64,000 nucleotides of DNA, from assembly GCF_024170165.1 (NCBI RefSeq), contig NZ_JALJXP010000016.1:98179-162178 (forward strand), in the 5' to 3' direction. Positions 48,126 to 57,460 of this stretch are shown here, one piece after another. A program made the translations under genes and the position numbers. The notes under the pieces are model-generated. The model had not been told where the DNA came from and ran no database searches. It saw only the letters and a list, made by a program, of their open reading frames with translations. The stretch's first letter is position 1, and each line of letters opens with the position of its first letter. The DNA comes from Pseudomonas nitroreducens (lineage in GTDB: Bacteria > Pseudomonadota > Gammaproteobacteria > Pseudomonadales > Pseudomonadaceae).

Positions 48126-49259
48126 TCAGTTGGCCACGAACGCCTGGCTGGTGGTGATCGCCATGTCGCCGCCGGGCAGCTTCAGGTCGCCGATGCGCTC
48201 CAGGCTGTCGGCATCGAAGATCGCCACGTCGTTCAGGGTGCCGGTCAGGTACAGCTTGTTGCCGGCCTTGTTGGTCGACAGGCAGTAGTAGGAGTGGTCC
48301 AGGTTCGCCGCCTTGACCAGCTTCTGCTCCTTGATGTCGTACTTGGCCAGGCGGTTGAGCACGCCGTAGATGATGTTGCGGTCCTTGGCCGAACGGATGC
48401 CGCTGAAGTACACCTCGGTGACCGGGCCGAAATCCACGGTCTCGGTCTTGCCGGTGGCCAGGTCGATGTTGAAGAAGCCATACAGGAAGTCCGCCGTGGC
48501 CGGGTCCTGCTTGGCGTCCTTGAACTTCGCCGTGGTGTAGAGCAGCGAGAAGTCACGCGGGTAGGTCTGCTGGTTCCACACGTAGAGCACATCTGGCGGC
48601 GCGTAGTTGGGACGCTTCCAGTTTCGGCTGGGGATCACCACGTCGAACTTGCCGGTCTTCACGTCCACCTTGTAGATGTCCGGGCCCGCCACGTAGAGGG
48701 TGCCGTCGTCGCCGCTCTGCATGATGGTCAGCTGGCGCGGCGCCGGGAAGGTGCGCACCGGCTTGGCGTCCATGCCGTCGGCGACGGAATAGACCTGCAG
48801 GCGCGGCTGCTGCACCTCGTAGTGCTCGGCAAGGATCAGCGTCGGGTTGGCGATGGCGTAGATCTCCTTGCCGTCATGGCTGACGGTCATGGAGAACATC
48901 GCCCGCGCGTTCTCGCCCGGCTTCTGCGCGATGGTGGCGTGGAACACCGGTTTGCAGTCATCGAGCTGGATGCCGTAGATGTCCGCGTAGTGGTTGCTGA
49001 GGATGTAGACGGTCTTGCGGTCCGGCGACAGCTGGGTCATGCCCGGGCCGTAGGCGCCGGGGATGGTGCAGGTCTTGAACAGCTTGTCGGTCTGCATGTC
49101 GATGACGTGCAGGTTGTTCGGGTAGTTGGTGCTGATCAGGTACTCGTGGCCACTTTCCAGCGCCTTGCTCACGTCTGCGCCGGCGTCGGCGGCGAGAGCT
49201 TGCAGCGCGCAGGCCAGCGAGAGGCCGCCGAGCGCGGCGGCGAATGCTTTTCTGGACAT
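48126..49259 (-). CDS. peaD: Quinohemoprotein amine dehydrogenase beta subunit
   Basis: A 377-residue periplasmic subunit of QHNDH (also called QhpB). A signal peptide (1-24, ending LAA) precedes a seven-bladed beta-propeller built of repeats such as NNLHVIDMQTDKLFKTC, QLSPDRKTVYILSNH and NKLYLTGTLNDVAIFD. In known structures this propeller holds the gamma and alpha subunits and contributes active-site residues. Start at 49259; the longer frame overlaps the gamma gene. Fourth gene of the operon, about 45 bp downstream of the gamma gene. Confidence 0.95.
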   Translation of the reverse strand: MSRKAFAAALGGLSLACALQALAADAGADVSKALESGHEYLISTNYPNNLHVIDMQTDKLFKTCTIPGAYGPGMTQLSPDRKTVYILSNHYADIYGIQLDDCKPVFHATIAQKPGENARAMFSMTVSHDGKEIYAIANPTLILAEHYEVQQPRLQVYSVADGMDAKPVRTFPAPRQLTIMQSGDDGTLYVAGPDIYKVDVKTGKFDVVIPSRNWKRPNYAPPDVLYVWNQQTYPRDFSLLYTTAKFKDAKQDPATADFLYGFFNIDLATGKTETVDFGPVTEVYFSGIRSAKDRNIIYGVLNRLAKYDIKEQKLVKAANLDHSYYCLSTNKAGNKLYLTGTLNDVAIFDADSLERIGDLKLPGGDMAITTSQAFVAN

Positions 49260-49303
49260 GCAGGGTTTCCTCTTGTTCTTCTGGTCCATGCTCTTTGGGC
49301 CGA

Positions 49304-49627
49304 TCATTTGTCGTCCGGGAATACGGTGCCGAGGTTGCGCCAGTTCTCGGCCGAGGCCTGCGCATCCTTGTTCCAGTCGGGATAGGTGCTCATCATGTCC
49401 GGCACCTGGGCCGGCCACCAGCAAGGGTCGGAGCAGCCGTAGAGGTCCGCTTCCATCGGCTGGCAGAGCGAGGACACGCCGCCGAACACGTCGACTTCCC
49501 AGCCCGGGTCGGTGGTCGCCGCGCAGCCGGCCACGGAGTTCATCGCCACCACGTCCTCGATGCGATCCTCGGCGGCGGCCTGTTCGAGCTTCTGTGCTTT
49601 GGTGTTGATCGCTTTCAGATGTTTCAT
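49304..49627 (-). CDS. qhpC: Quinohemoprotein amine dehydrogenase gamma subunit (CTQ precursor)
   Basis: A 107-residue catalytic subunit. By comparison with the P. putida protein, a 28-residue leader precedes the mature chain. Every crosslink residue is present in mature numbering: Cys7-Glu16, Cys27-Asp33, Cys41-Asp49 thioethers and Cys37-Trp43, which become cysteine tryptophylquinone (seen as [10 protein letters not shown], residues 65-74 here). The quinone oxidises primary amines to aldehydes. The leader is not a Sec signal, so export after crosslinking needs a special protease and exporter, neither of which is in the window. Confidence 0.96.
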   Translation of the reverse strand: MKHLKAINTKAQKLEQAAAEDRIEDVVAMNSVAGCAATTDPGWEVDVFGGVSSLCQPMEADLYGCSDPCWWPAQVPDMMSTYPDWNKDAQASAENWRNLGTVFPDDK

Positions 49628-49628
49628 G

Positions 49629-51059
49629 TCAGTGCGCCTTCCGCGGAGTGATGTGGCGGTCGATGAAGCTGGGGTTGGAAGCCATGATCCGGCTGTAGAC
49701 CTCGATGCCGAAGTCGACCCAGTCCCTCATCAGTTCGCAGTAGTGGTAGGTGGGGTGTGCCGGGTCGCCGTAGCGCGCGTAGCTCTCGTGGTAGCAGCCG
49801 CCGGAGCAGAGGTTGCGGATATGGCAGCTGGCGCAGCCGGTGTCGGTGCGGTCCAGGCGCTGGGAGAGGAACTCGTTCAGCTCGGCCTGCTTCACCCCTT
49901 CATGCACGTTACCGAAGGTCGGCAGCGAAGAACCGGTGAAGCGGTGGCACAGGTTCAGCTCGCCCTTGTGGTCCACCGCCAGCATCTTCAGGCCGGCACC
50001 GCACGGCAGGGCCTTCTTCTGCCCTTCGTGGATATCGGTGATCAGCTGGTGCAGGTTGGAGAAGCCGATGTTGCGCCCTTCCAGCGCCTCGTCCAGGTAA
50101 CGGCGGCCGAGGGCCTTCATGCCGGCGAAGACTGCCTTCAGCTCATCGGTGGTGAGGTTGTAGCTGCTGATGTCGCCCGAGGTGACCGGGGCGAAGCCGA
50201 CTTCGGCAAAACCCATCTCGTTGAACAGATGGTTCCAGATGGTCTCGACGTCGGTGACGCCGGTGGTCAGGGTCACCCGCGCGCCAACCGGCCGCGCGGT
50301 ATAGCGCGACAGCAGCATGTCGGCCTTGCGCCGCACCACGTCATAGGTGCCCTGCCCGCCCACGGTAATGCGGTTGCGGTCATGCACCGTCTTCGGTCCG
50401 TCGATGCTGATGGACAGACCGAAGCGATGGGCGTTGAGCCAGTCGACGATTTCCTCGGTGAGCAGCGTGGCGTTGGTGGTCATGACGAAGTCCACCGTCT
50501 TGCCCAGTTCGCCGAAACGACGCTCGCAGTACGCGACCATGTGCTCGATCAGCGGGCGGTTGGACAGCGGTTCGCCGCCGAAGAACACCACGGTGTAGCG
50601 CTGCTCGTCGGGGGATTCCTGGATCAGCATTTCCACCGAGGCCTCGGCGGTTTCCGCGCCCATCTTCTTGCCGGCGGAGGGTTTGTCCAGGTCTTCCTTG
50701 TAGCAGTAGGTGCAGCTGAGGTTGCAGCCGGTGTTGACGTTCAGCACCACGGTGTTGAGCGCGGTGCGGTCAACCTTCTTGATGCCGATTTCAGGGGTCA
50801 GCGGCGAGCCGTCGCTGACCAGCTCCAGCGCGATCAGCTCGCGCAGGGTCTCGTCGATATCCTCGGCAGCGAAACGCCCGGCCAGGCGCTGGGTCAGCTC
50901 GTCCGGCGAGCAGGCATGCCCGCGCAGCGCGTCGATGATCCCGCCGGTCAGCTCGTCGCTGGCGAACAGCGAGGAGCTGGGGATGTGGAACAACAGGCGG
51001 TCGGCGTCGACCTGCACTTCATGCAGGTTGCGTTCGACCAGATTCAAGATGGCGCCCAT
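49629..51059 (-). CDS. peaB: QHNDH maturation radical-SAM enzyme (QhpD type)
   Basis: A 476-residue radical-SAM protein with the AdoMet [4Fe-4S] motif CNLSCTYC (Cys112, 116, 119) and a C-terminal SPASM domain with a cysteine cluster ([17 protein letters not shown], near 410). It installs the intramolecular Cys-to-Asp/Glu thioethers in the gamma subunit in the cytoplasm. The N-terminal ~90 residues are the peptide-recognition domain. It ends 1 bp before the gamma gene starts, so the enzyme and its substrate are coupled. Start at 51059; an upstream ATG lacks support. Confidence 0.96.
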   Translation of the reverse strand: MGAILNLVERNLHEVQVDADRLLFHIPSSSLFASDELTGGIIDALRGHACSPDELTQRLAGRFAAEDIDETLRELIALELVSDGSPLTPEIGIKKVDRTALNTVVLNVNTGCNLSCTYCYKEDLDKPSAGKKMGAETAEASVEMLIQESPDEQRYTVVFFGGEPLSNRPLIEHMVAYCERRFGELGKTVDFVMTTNATLLTEEIVDWLNAHRFGLSISIDGPKTVHDRNRITVGGQGTYDVVRRKADMLLSRYTARPVGARVTLTTGVTDVETIWNHLFNEMGFAEVGFAPVTSGDISSYNLTTDELKAVFAGMKALGRRYLDEALEGRNIGFSNLHQLITDIHEGQKKALPCGAGLKMLAVDHKGELNLCHRFTGSSLPTFGNVHEGVKQAELNEFLSQRLDRTDTGCASCHIRNLCSGGCYHESYARYGDPAHPTYHYCELMRDWVDFGIEVYSRIMASNPSFIDRHITPRKAH

Positions 51060-51135
51060 GGCGACCTCCCGGAACTTTCTTGTTATGCCCACCCTCGGGT
51101 GGGCCTCACGCGCTCAGTTCATCCGATACCGACGG

Positions 51136-52713
51136 TTACGGGATCGGCGGGTTGTTCCAACGCTGCACGGTGACGATCATGTGCCCTTCGCCCTTGTGCG
51201 GCTGGCCGGCGTCGTCCACCGCGGCGATCACCTTCAGGTTGCCGGCGTTGTTGGTCATCATCTTGCGTTCCGGGTTCGGGCCGGCGTCGCCGGGGGTGAA
51301 GATGCCGGTGGCGGCGTCCATCGCGCCTGCGAACTTCACGTCCTGGTCTTCCTTGGCGCGATCATCGAAAGGTTCGACCGACCACTGCGCCGGGAACACG
51401 CCGATGCGGAACGGCTTGCCGTCGGCGCCCTTGCCCCAGGCCTCGGCATCGAAGCTGCCCTGGACCTTGGGCGTGGAGCCGCCATTGCCGCCGATGCGGG
51501 CGATGGAGAACTCCGGCACCACCTTCACTTCGGCGATGTCCTTGTAAACCGCGAGGCTGCCGCCCTTGGCGGTGCCGACGCTGACGTCACGCTCGCCAAC
51601 AGCAGCGCCATCGCTGGTCTTGACCTTGACGGTCACGCGCTCGGGCGTCTCGGAGACAACCGACAGCACCTCCACGCCCTTGCCGAACGACGGCTTGCCC
51701 TTCAGGCCGGTGCCGACCACGCTGACTTCGGTCTCCGCACCCGCCTTGATGTAGGCCGGCTGCACGCCCAGCACATGGCTGGTGCCGTCCTTCGCCGCGA
51801 CGAAGTCCAGGCCGCGCTCATCGTGGGCCTTGTCGAACATGCGGCCCTGCATCTGGCCATTCAGTGCGGCGAACACCTGGCGCATGGTGACGTCACCGAC
51901 GGTGACCGCGCCGCGCCACTCGTAGCCGTTGTAGAGCACTGCGCTGCCCTCGCCGCTGAACGGCGAGCCGTCGGCGTACTGGCCCTTCACGCTGACCTTG
52001 AAGGCGTCGTCGCCGTCCTTGCTCACGTTCATGCTGCCGGCCAGGTCGCCCTTGCCCGGCATGTGCCCGGCGAAGCTCCAGGCACCCGCCAGCGACTCGG
52101 CCTTGGGCCGGTTCTTCTGCCAGTCGGACCAGGCCTTGCTGTCCAGCGGGTAGCGCTTGGCCAGTTCCGGGACCATCTCTTTCTTCGCCAGGTCGAACCA
52201 GTCGCGGTCGCGGGCCAGGGCCTGGTATTCCAGCGACGGCCAGCGGCCGAGGTGGAAGTTCACCAGTTTCTCCCACTCCGCCGCCGGGCGGCGCTGCAGG
52301 GCGATGCGCGCACCGGAGTGACAGCGCGCGCACATCTGCTCGAAGTTCGTATCGAATTTCTCGACGGTGTTCAGCCGGCGCTCGAGGGCGTAGCGCACGC
52401 CTTCGGTCTCGCTGGGCGCCAGGCCCTGCTTGTCGGCGAGGAACTTGACCACCGAGCGACGTTCCTCGTCGGTGATCTTCAGGCCGTACATCACCTGCAT
52501 GCGGGCGATGCTCATCAGCCAGCCTTCGGGGGTCTTGCGCTGGTGGCTGATGCGGCTGAGGGAATTGTTGCCTTCGGGCGTGTGGCACGCCTGGCACTTG
52601 GCGTTGATGATCGCCTGGCCTTCGGGTGCGGCCTGGGCCGTCTGGTGGAGCGCAAGGGCCAGTGCGGCCAGGGTTCCGGCACCCAGATAGTGCCGAAGTC
52701 GTGTCATCTTCAA
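51136..52713 (-). CDS. peaA: Quinohemoprotein amine dehydrogenase alpha subunit (diheme)
   Basis: A periplasmic diheme cytochrome c subunit of ~525 residues. After the signal peptide come two heme motifs, CQACH and CARCH (Cys38/41 and 126/129 counted from the ATG at 52707), then three Ig-like beta domains. It takes electrons from CTQ and passes them to an external cytochrome or blue copper protein. Start proposed at the TTG at 52713 because AGGAGG lies 7 bases before it but 13 before the ATG. First gene of the peaA-peaB-qhpC-peaD operon; a sigma-54-type promoter lies upstream at 52790-52805. Confidence 0.93.
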   Translation of the reverse strand: MKMTRLRHYLGAGTLAALALALHQTAQAAPEGQAIINAKCQACHTPEGNNSLSRISHQRKTPEGWLMSIARMQVMYGLKITDEERRSVVKFLADKQGLAPSETEGVRYALERRLNTVEKFDTNFEQMCARCHSGARIALQRRPAAEWEKLVNFHLGRWPSLEYQALARDRDWFDLAKKEMVPELAKRYPLDSKAWSDWQKNRPKAESLAGAWSFAGHMPGKGDLAGSMNVSKDGDDAFKVSVKGQYADGSPFSGEGSAVLYNGYEWRGAVTVGDVTMRQVFAALNGQMQGRMFDKAHDERGLDFVAAKDGTSHVLGVQPAYIKAGAETEVSVVGTGLKGKPSFGKGVEVLSVVSETPERVTVKVKTSDGAAVGERDVSVGTAKGGSLAVYKDIAEVKVVPEFSIARIGGNGGSTPKVQGSFDAEAWGKGADGKPFRIGVFPAQWSVEPFDDRAKEDQDVKFAGAMDAATGIFTPGDAGPNPERKMMTNNAGNLKVIAAVDDAGQPHKGEGHMIVTVQRWNNPPIP

Positions 52714-52789
52714 GGTCAGGCCTCCTCGGTATTCTTGTTGGTTATTCGCGCCCACCGATGGGCTAAGAGCGAGCTCTTGAAAGCGGTTT

Positions 52790-52805
52790 TGCAGGTTGTG
52801 TGCCA
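52790..52805 (-). promoter_or_regulatory. Sigma-54 promoter of the QHNDH operon
   Basis: On the minus strand TGGCACACAACCTGCA gives the invariant GG and GC exactly 10 bases apart with a full TGGCAC -24 box. It lies about 77 bp upstream of the peaA start, with the TGTC-N9-GACA element about 100 bp farther upstream, the standard spacing for an enhancer-bound activator. Confidence 0.72.
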
Positions 52806-52901
52806 CTACTGCGCAAACCCCGCCGAATCAGGCTTTCGGCGGACTTTGCAGGCACGCCCGGCAGAGGACACCGGGCTGGCGTCGTCACATTTCGCGATTG
52901 C

Positions 52902-52918
52902 TGTCTAACTCTGAGACA
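52902..52918. promoter_or_regulatory. TGTC-N9-GACA element, candidate activator site
   Basis: TGTCTAACTCTGAGACA, overlapping the stop of the heme-lyase gene and lying upstream of the QHNDH sigma-54 promoter. Sister sites at 42793, 55236 and 57467. Confidence 0.6.
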
Positions 52919-55091
52919 GGGCCCGTGAGACACCCTGCGAAGCAGTATGGTCCGGCTGGCGCAAAGCGCCGCCCGCCGGCAGCAACAAGGCGCCGAACAG
53001 CATGGTCAGCAGGCCGACCCAGACCAGCGAGAGGAACGGGAAGCGCCGCACCACCACCACGCTCTCGATGTCGTCGCCGGGCTGTTTGAGCAGACGGGCC
53101 GAAGCCGGCACCCAGATCTGCAGGTCGCCGCTCCAGCCGCGGACAATGAACGGATGCAGCACGTAGCCGCGGTCCGAGGCGAAGCGCGCGTAGTGGTAGT
53201 CGAGGATTTCGCAGAGCTGGCGCACCGGGCCCTGGTAGGCCGGCGGGTTGCCGCGGCTGTCCTGGAACAGCGCGTGGCCGGCCAAGGTGCGGTCACCGTC
53301 ACGCAGCTCCACCTTGGCCACCGCGTGGTAACCGGAGAAATCCGGGCGGCTGGCATCCGGCGAGACGCGCATCTGCAGTCCACCGATCACCGCGTGCCAC
53401 TGCTCGAAGGAAGTGCCCGGCGGGATGCTGATCTGCTGGTAGCTGTTCAGCGCCGTGGCGGCCAGCCCGCCCACCAGCGCGATCACCGCACCGCCGTGCA
53501 CCAGCGCCAGCCCGCCGCTGTAGCGCAGGTTGCCGAGGCGCCGGCTACGCCACATCGTCAGTAGGCCCCAGAGCAGGCAGCTGCCCATCAGGAAGGCGCC
53601 GCCCAGCAGCGCCGCATCCAGCCACGGCAGCACCCGCACGATGTTCTGCGAGAGCATGCCGTCGCCGTTGTAGCTGTCGTTGAGCCAACCGCCGTGCCAG
53701 CCGGTCCAGAGCATCACGGCCGCCATCAGCAGGGTCGCCAGCAAAGCCAGCCGGGGTCGCCCGCAACGGCGCAGGAAGCTGTAGCCGCCCATCAGGCCGA
53801 GCGCCGCCAGCAGCGGCACCACCCAATGCGCCAGGCTGTAGCCGTTGACGTCCCACTGGTCGAAGGCGCGGCGCAGGCTGTCCATCTCGGCGGTGGTGGC
53901 CCAGGCGGTCAGGGTTTCGAAGAACGGCTTCAGCTCGCTCGGCCGCTCCATCCCCAGCCACTCGTAGAGATGCGCCTGGAGCAGCGCACCGAGGGCCAAC
54001 AGCCCGGTGCCGGCGAACAGGTAGATGGCCACGTCCAGCGTCCAGTCCGAAGCGCCACGACGTCGCCCTGCCCCCTTGCGCGAGCGCCACCCGGCCAGCA
54101 GGTAAAATGCCGCAAGCGCCAGCAGGATCGCCGCCAAAGCCAGGTGGCTGAGCCAGGAAGTGGTGCCGATGTAGCGGTGCGAGCTGGCGAGCACCGTGCT
54201 GCGGGTCACCGCCATGGCACCACAGGCCATGGCCGCCGCCAGCAGGCTGAGCGCCGGCAACAGGCGTGCGTAGGAGCCATCCGCACGCCAGCGGCGGGCA
54301 CCGTGCAGCACCGCGCCGAGCAGCGCCCAGATGATGAAGGCCGAGGTCTGCACCGGGTCCCAGTGCCACAGCTGGCCGTAGGTGAAATCCTCCATGGCCC
54401 AGGCCATGCCCACGCCTATGCCGGCGCTGAGGATCAGCCAGGCGCGGCGGCTGTAGCGCGGCATCACCCAGGCGTAGGCGTGGCCGCCCCGCCCCAGCGC
54501 TTCCAGCGCGGCACCGGCAGGCGCCAGCACCCAGGCGTAGGCGCAGAGGATCAGCGGCGCATGCAGGGACATCCAGAAGGTCTGCAGGTGGGCGTTCATG
54601 CCCTGGCTCGGCTGCGCCGCCAGCCAGTCCGCCGGCGTCGCGCTGAAGGGCCCGAGCCAGGCGGCGGTGGCGACGTACCAGGCGGCGATCAGCGCCATGC
54701 CGCGCCCGGCCCAGCCCGGCAGCGAGGCTCCTTTCAGGGCGATGGCCATGCAGAAGGTGCCCAGCAGCAGCACCGTGCCCTCGTCACCGCCCCAGAGGTT
54801 GGAGAACTTCAGGTAGGCCGGCAGCGCCGCGCTGCTGTAGAGCCACGCGTAGCGCAACTGGAAGTGGTCGGCGACCAGGTGCAGCCCCAGCGCCAGGCAG
54901 GCACCACAGAGCGCGCCGACAGCCAGCGGCCAGGCCGGCGCGCGCCACTCCTGGCGGATGGCGCCAAAGACAATCAGTCCCGCCAGCCCCCAGAGCAACG
55001 CGTTGCCCACGCCGGGCAGCAGCCACAACAGCAGGCAGGTCAACGCGGCGGCCAACCCCGCGATCCACGGCAACGACAGGTGCATCCTCTT
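52905..55091 (-). CDS. CcmF/NrfE-like cytochrome c heme lyase
   Basis: A 728-residue protein with about 14-15 membrane helices. It has the heme-handling tryptophan-rich motif in the variant LWHWDPVQTSAF (near 245), corresponding to the WWD motif of CcmF/NrfE, plus conserved periplasmic histidines. It lies directly upstream of the QHNDH alpha gene, so a dedicated heme-attachment enzyme for that diheme subunit is likely; the general Ccm set should be elsewhere in the genome. A TTG start at 55091 with AGGAGG six bases upstream is preferred to the ATG two codons later, as for peaA. Substrate specificity is inference. Confidence 0.85.
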   Translation of the reverse strand, partial: KRMHLSLPWIAGLAAALTCLLLWLLPGVGNALLWGLAGLIVFGAIRQEWRAPAWPLAVGALCGACLALGLHLVADHFQLRYAWLYSSAALPAYLKFSNLWGGDEGTVLLLGTFCMAIALKGASLPGWAGRGMALIAAWYVATAAWLGPFSATPADWLAAQPSQGMNAHLQTFWMSLHAPLILCAYAWVLAPAGAALEALGRGGHAYAWVMPRYSRRAWLILSAGIGVGMAWAMEDFTYGQLWHWDPVQTSAFIIWALLGAVLHGARRWRADGSYARLLPALSLLAAAMACGAMAVTRSTVLASSHRYIGTTSWLSHLALAAILLALAAFYLLAGWRSRKGAGRRRGASDWTLDVAIYLFAGTGLLALGALLQAHLYEWLGMERPSELKPFFETLTAWATTAEMDSLRRAFDQWDVNGYSLAHWVVPLLAALGLMGGYSFLRRCGRPRLALLATLLMAAVMLWTGWHGGWLNDSYNGDGMLSQNIVRVLPWLDAALLGGAFLMGSCLLWGLLTMWRSRRLGNLRYSGGLALVHGGAVIALVGGLAATALNSYQQISIPPGTSFEQWHAVIGGLQMRVSPDASRPDFSGYHAVAKVELRDGDRTLAGHALFQDSRGNPPAYQGPVRQLCEILDYHYARFASDRGYVLHPFIVRGWSGDLQIWVPASARLLKQPGDDIESVVVVRRFPFLSLVWVGLLTMLFGALLLPAGGALRQPDHTASQGVSRALSQS

Positions 55092-55576
55092 CAAGCCAGG
55101 CCTCCTTGTGCAGCGCCGACGTGGCGCAGGGCGAAACCCCGAGCGCTTCACGTTGCGTGCCAGTCGGAAAAGTCCTTGCGAAACAGCAGGCTACGCGCAC
55201 TCCGCAGCCAAGGACTCGTGGCAGATCGCGACAGCTGTAGCAGTCTGAGACAGCCCTGACCGTTATAGACGATGGTCTAATTGCACGTCTCTCTCGCGAG
55301 GAAGTGCCCATCAACGAGGCGCCAGCCAGACACCTTGCCTCGACCGATCTGTCCAGAACAGGCGCCAATCCGCGCCAGCCGTGGCTTTGCCGGGTTCGGC
55401 GAGTGGCCGAATACGTGAGAACGATTATGCTTTCAGGTGACCTTGCGGCCTTTCGCAAGGCCGCCTGTTTTCAAGCTTTGCGCAATCCGTACGACCTGAC
55501 ATCAGCCCTGGGCTCGAGTGCGGTAACGGAAAATCGAGGGACTCCGGCCCAAAACAACAACAAGACGGAGACGAAC
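55092..55576. other. Divergent promoter region heme lyase / MHS transporter
   Basis: About 485 bp without a supported gene. It includes the TGTA-N9-GACA element and, on the minus strand, a TGGCAC box at 55157-55162 whose -12 partner is GA instead of GC, so only a weak sigma-54 candidate. The 91-codon upstream extension of the MHS frame has no ribosome site. Confidence 0.5.
55236..55252. promoter_or_regulatory. TGTA-N9-GACA element, candidate activator site
   Basis: TGTAGCAGTCTGAGACA between the divergent heme lyase and transporter genes; differs by one half-site base from the other members of the set. Confidence 0.5.
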
Positions 55577-57250
55577 ATGGCGCAGACATACAGCCCGGCC
55601 GCGGGCAACGCTCCTCACAGCGGGATCACCAAGGAGGAGCGCAAGGTCATCTTTGCCTCGTCCCTGGGTACGGTGTTCGAGTGGTACGACTTCTACCTCT
55701 ACGGCTCCCTGGCGGCGATCATCGCCAAGCACTTCTTCGCCGGGGTCAATGAAACCACTGCCTTCATCTTCGCCCTGCTGGCCTTCGCCGCCGGCTTCGC
55801 GGTGCGGCCCTTCGGCGCCATCGTGTTCGGCCGCCTGGGCGACATGATCGGGCGCAAGCACACCTTCCTCATCACCATCATCATCATGGGCGTCTCCACC
55901 GCTATAGTCGGCCTGCTGCCCGCCTACGCCACCATCGGCGTAGCCGCGCCGATCATCCTCATCACCCTGCGGCTGCTGCAGGGCCTGGCGCTGGGTGGCG
56001 AGTACGGCGGCGCGGCGACCTACGTCGCCGAGCACGCGCCCAAGGGCAAGCGCGGCTTCTTCACCTCGTGGATCCAGACCACCGCGACCCTGGGCCTGTT
56101 CCTCTCGCTGCTGGTGATCATGGCCTGCCGCACGGTGATGGGGAACGAGGCGTTCGAGGCCTGGGGCTGGCGGATTCCCTTCCTGCTGTCGATCCTGCTG
56201 CTGATCGTCTCGGTGTACATCCGCCTGCAGCTTTCCGAGTCGCCGGTGTTCCTGAAGATGAAGGAGGAAGGCAAGGCGTCCAAGGCGCCGCTGACCGAAT
56301 CCTTCGGCCGCTGGGACAACCTCAAGGTGGTGATCATGTCGCTGCTCGGCGGCACCGCAGGCCAGGCCGTGGTCTGGTACACCGGGCAGTTCTACGCGCT
56401 GTTCTTCCTCCTGCAGACGCTGAAGATCGACGCGCAGACCGCCAACCTGCTGATCGCCGGCTCGCTGCTGCTGGGCACGCCGTTCTTCGTGTTCTTCGGC
56501 AGCCTGTCCGACCGCATCGGCCGCAAGAAGATCATCATGACCGGCTGCATCCTCGCCGCCCTGACCTACTTCCCGATCTTCCACGGCCTGACCCAGTACG
56601 GTAACCCGGACGTGTTCGCCGCCCAGGAGAAGAACCCGGTGACCGTGGTCGCCGACCCGAACGCCTGCTCCTTCCAGTTCGATCCGGTGGGCAAGGCGAA
56701 ATTCGTCAGCTCCTGCGACATGGCCAAGAGCCTGCTGGCCAAGCGCGCCATCCCTTACGAGAACCTCAAGGCCGAGAGCGGCGCGATGGCCCAGGTGCAC
56801 ATCGGCGACAAGGTCATCGCCAGCTTCGAAGGGGCCGGCATGCCGGCGGCGGAGTTCAAGGTGCAATCGGAAGTCTTCACCGCGCAGCTCGCCGCCTCGC
56901 TGAAGGAGGCCGGCTACCCGGAGAAGGCAGACCCTTCGAAGATCAACCACCTGATGATGCTGGTGCTGCTGACCGTGCTGGTGATCTACGTGACCATGGT
57001 CTACGGGCCGATTGCCGCGTGGCTGGTGGAACTGTTCCCGACACGCATCCGCTACACCTCCATGTCGCTGCCCTACCACATCGGCAACGGCTGGTTCGGC
57101 GGCTTCCTGCCCACCGTCGCCTTCGCCATGGTGGCGGCCACCGGGGACATCTACTACGGCCTCTGGTACCCCATCGTCATCGCGGTGATGACGGCCATCC
57201 TCGGCATCCTGTTCCTGCCGGAGACCAAGGATCGGGAGATTACCGACTGA
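55577..57250 (+). CDS. MHS-family MFS transporter with extracytoplasmic insertion
   Basis: A 557-residue metabolite:H+ symporter of the MFS. Family motifs: SLGTVFEWYDFYLYG (first helix, about 29-43), the loop GRLGDMIGRKH and the second RIGRKK. Ordinary MHS proteins have about 430-450 residues. Here an extra ~115 residues (about 345-460) lie between helices 9 or 10 and 11, with two cysteines and two similar strand-like stretches. It belongs to a known longer subset. The substrate is probably a small organic acid or amine-derived acid, judging by neighbours. Start at 55577. Confidence 0.9.
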   Translation: MAQTYSPAAGNAPHSGITKEERKVIFASSLGTVFEWYDFYLYGSLAAIIAKHFFAGVNETTAFIFALLAFAAGFAVRPFGAIVFGRLGDMIGRKHTFLITIIIMGVSTAIVGLLPAYATIGVAAPIILITLRLLQGLALGGEYGGAATYVAEHAPKGKRGFFTSWIQTTATLGLFLSLLVIMACRTVMGNEAFEAWGWRIPFLLSILLLIVSVYIRLQLSESPVFLKMKEEGKASKAPLTESFGRWDNLKVVIMSLLGGTAGQAVVWYTGQFYALFFLLQTLKIDAQTANLLIAGSLLLGTPFFVFFGSLSDRIGRKKIIMTGCILAALTYFPIFHGLTQYGNPDVFAAQEKNPVTVVADPNACSFQFDPVGKAKFVSSCDMAKSLLAKRAIPYENLKAESGAMAQVHIGDKVIASFEGAGMPAAEFKVQSEVFTAQLAASLKEAGYPEKADPSKINHLMMLVLLTVLVIYVTMVYGPIAAWLVELFPTRIRYTSMSLPYHIGNGWFGGFLPTVAFAMVAATGDIYYGLWYPIVIAVMTAILGILFLPETKDREITD

Positions 57251-57272
57251 CGGGTTGTGCCTCGCCAGAGAG

Positions 57273-57413
57273 CCCCTCTCCCTAACCCTCTCCCTTAAGG
57301 GAGAGGGGACTGTCCTGAGCTGCCGGACATCCCGAAGCTCGCCGGCTGACTCTGTGGAGCTGTCGGACGCCGGACGGCTCCCTCTCCCTTCAGGGAGAGG
57401 GCTGGGGAGAGGG
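57273..57413. repeat. Inverted pair of CCCTCTCCC elements (pair 3)
   Basis: Left element 57273-57309 and right element 57380-57413 are mutual inverses; each also contains its own hairpin (CCCTCTCCCTTAAGGGAGAG on the left). Family described at 3.4 and 37.3 kb. Confidence 0.8.
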
Positions 57414-57460
57414 AGCGCCCAGCTCCGAACTCTCATCTGAAAACAAGCCAGGATCGTCTC

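Noticed and set aside
52605..55091. Ordinary CcmF of the general cytochrome c maturation system
   Set aside because: A general ccmF would be expected inside a ccmABCDEFGH cluster; here it stands alone next to peaA, so a dedicated role was preferred, though not proven.
55304..55576. 91-residue N-terminal extension of the MHS transporter
   Set aside because: The extension lacks homology-like pattern and ribosome site, and the ATG at 55577 begins the typical MHS N-terminus.
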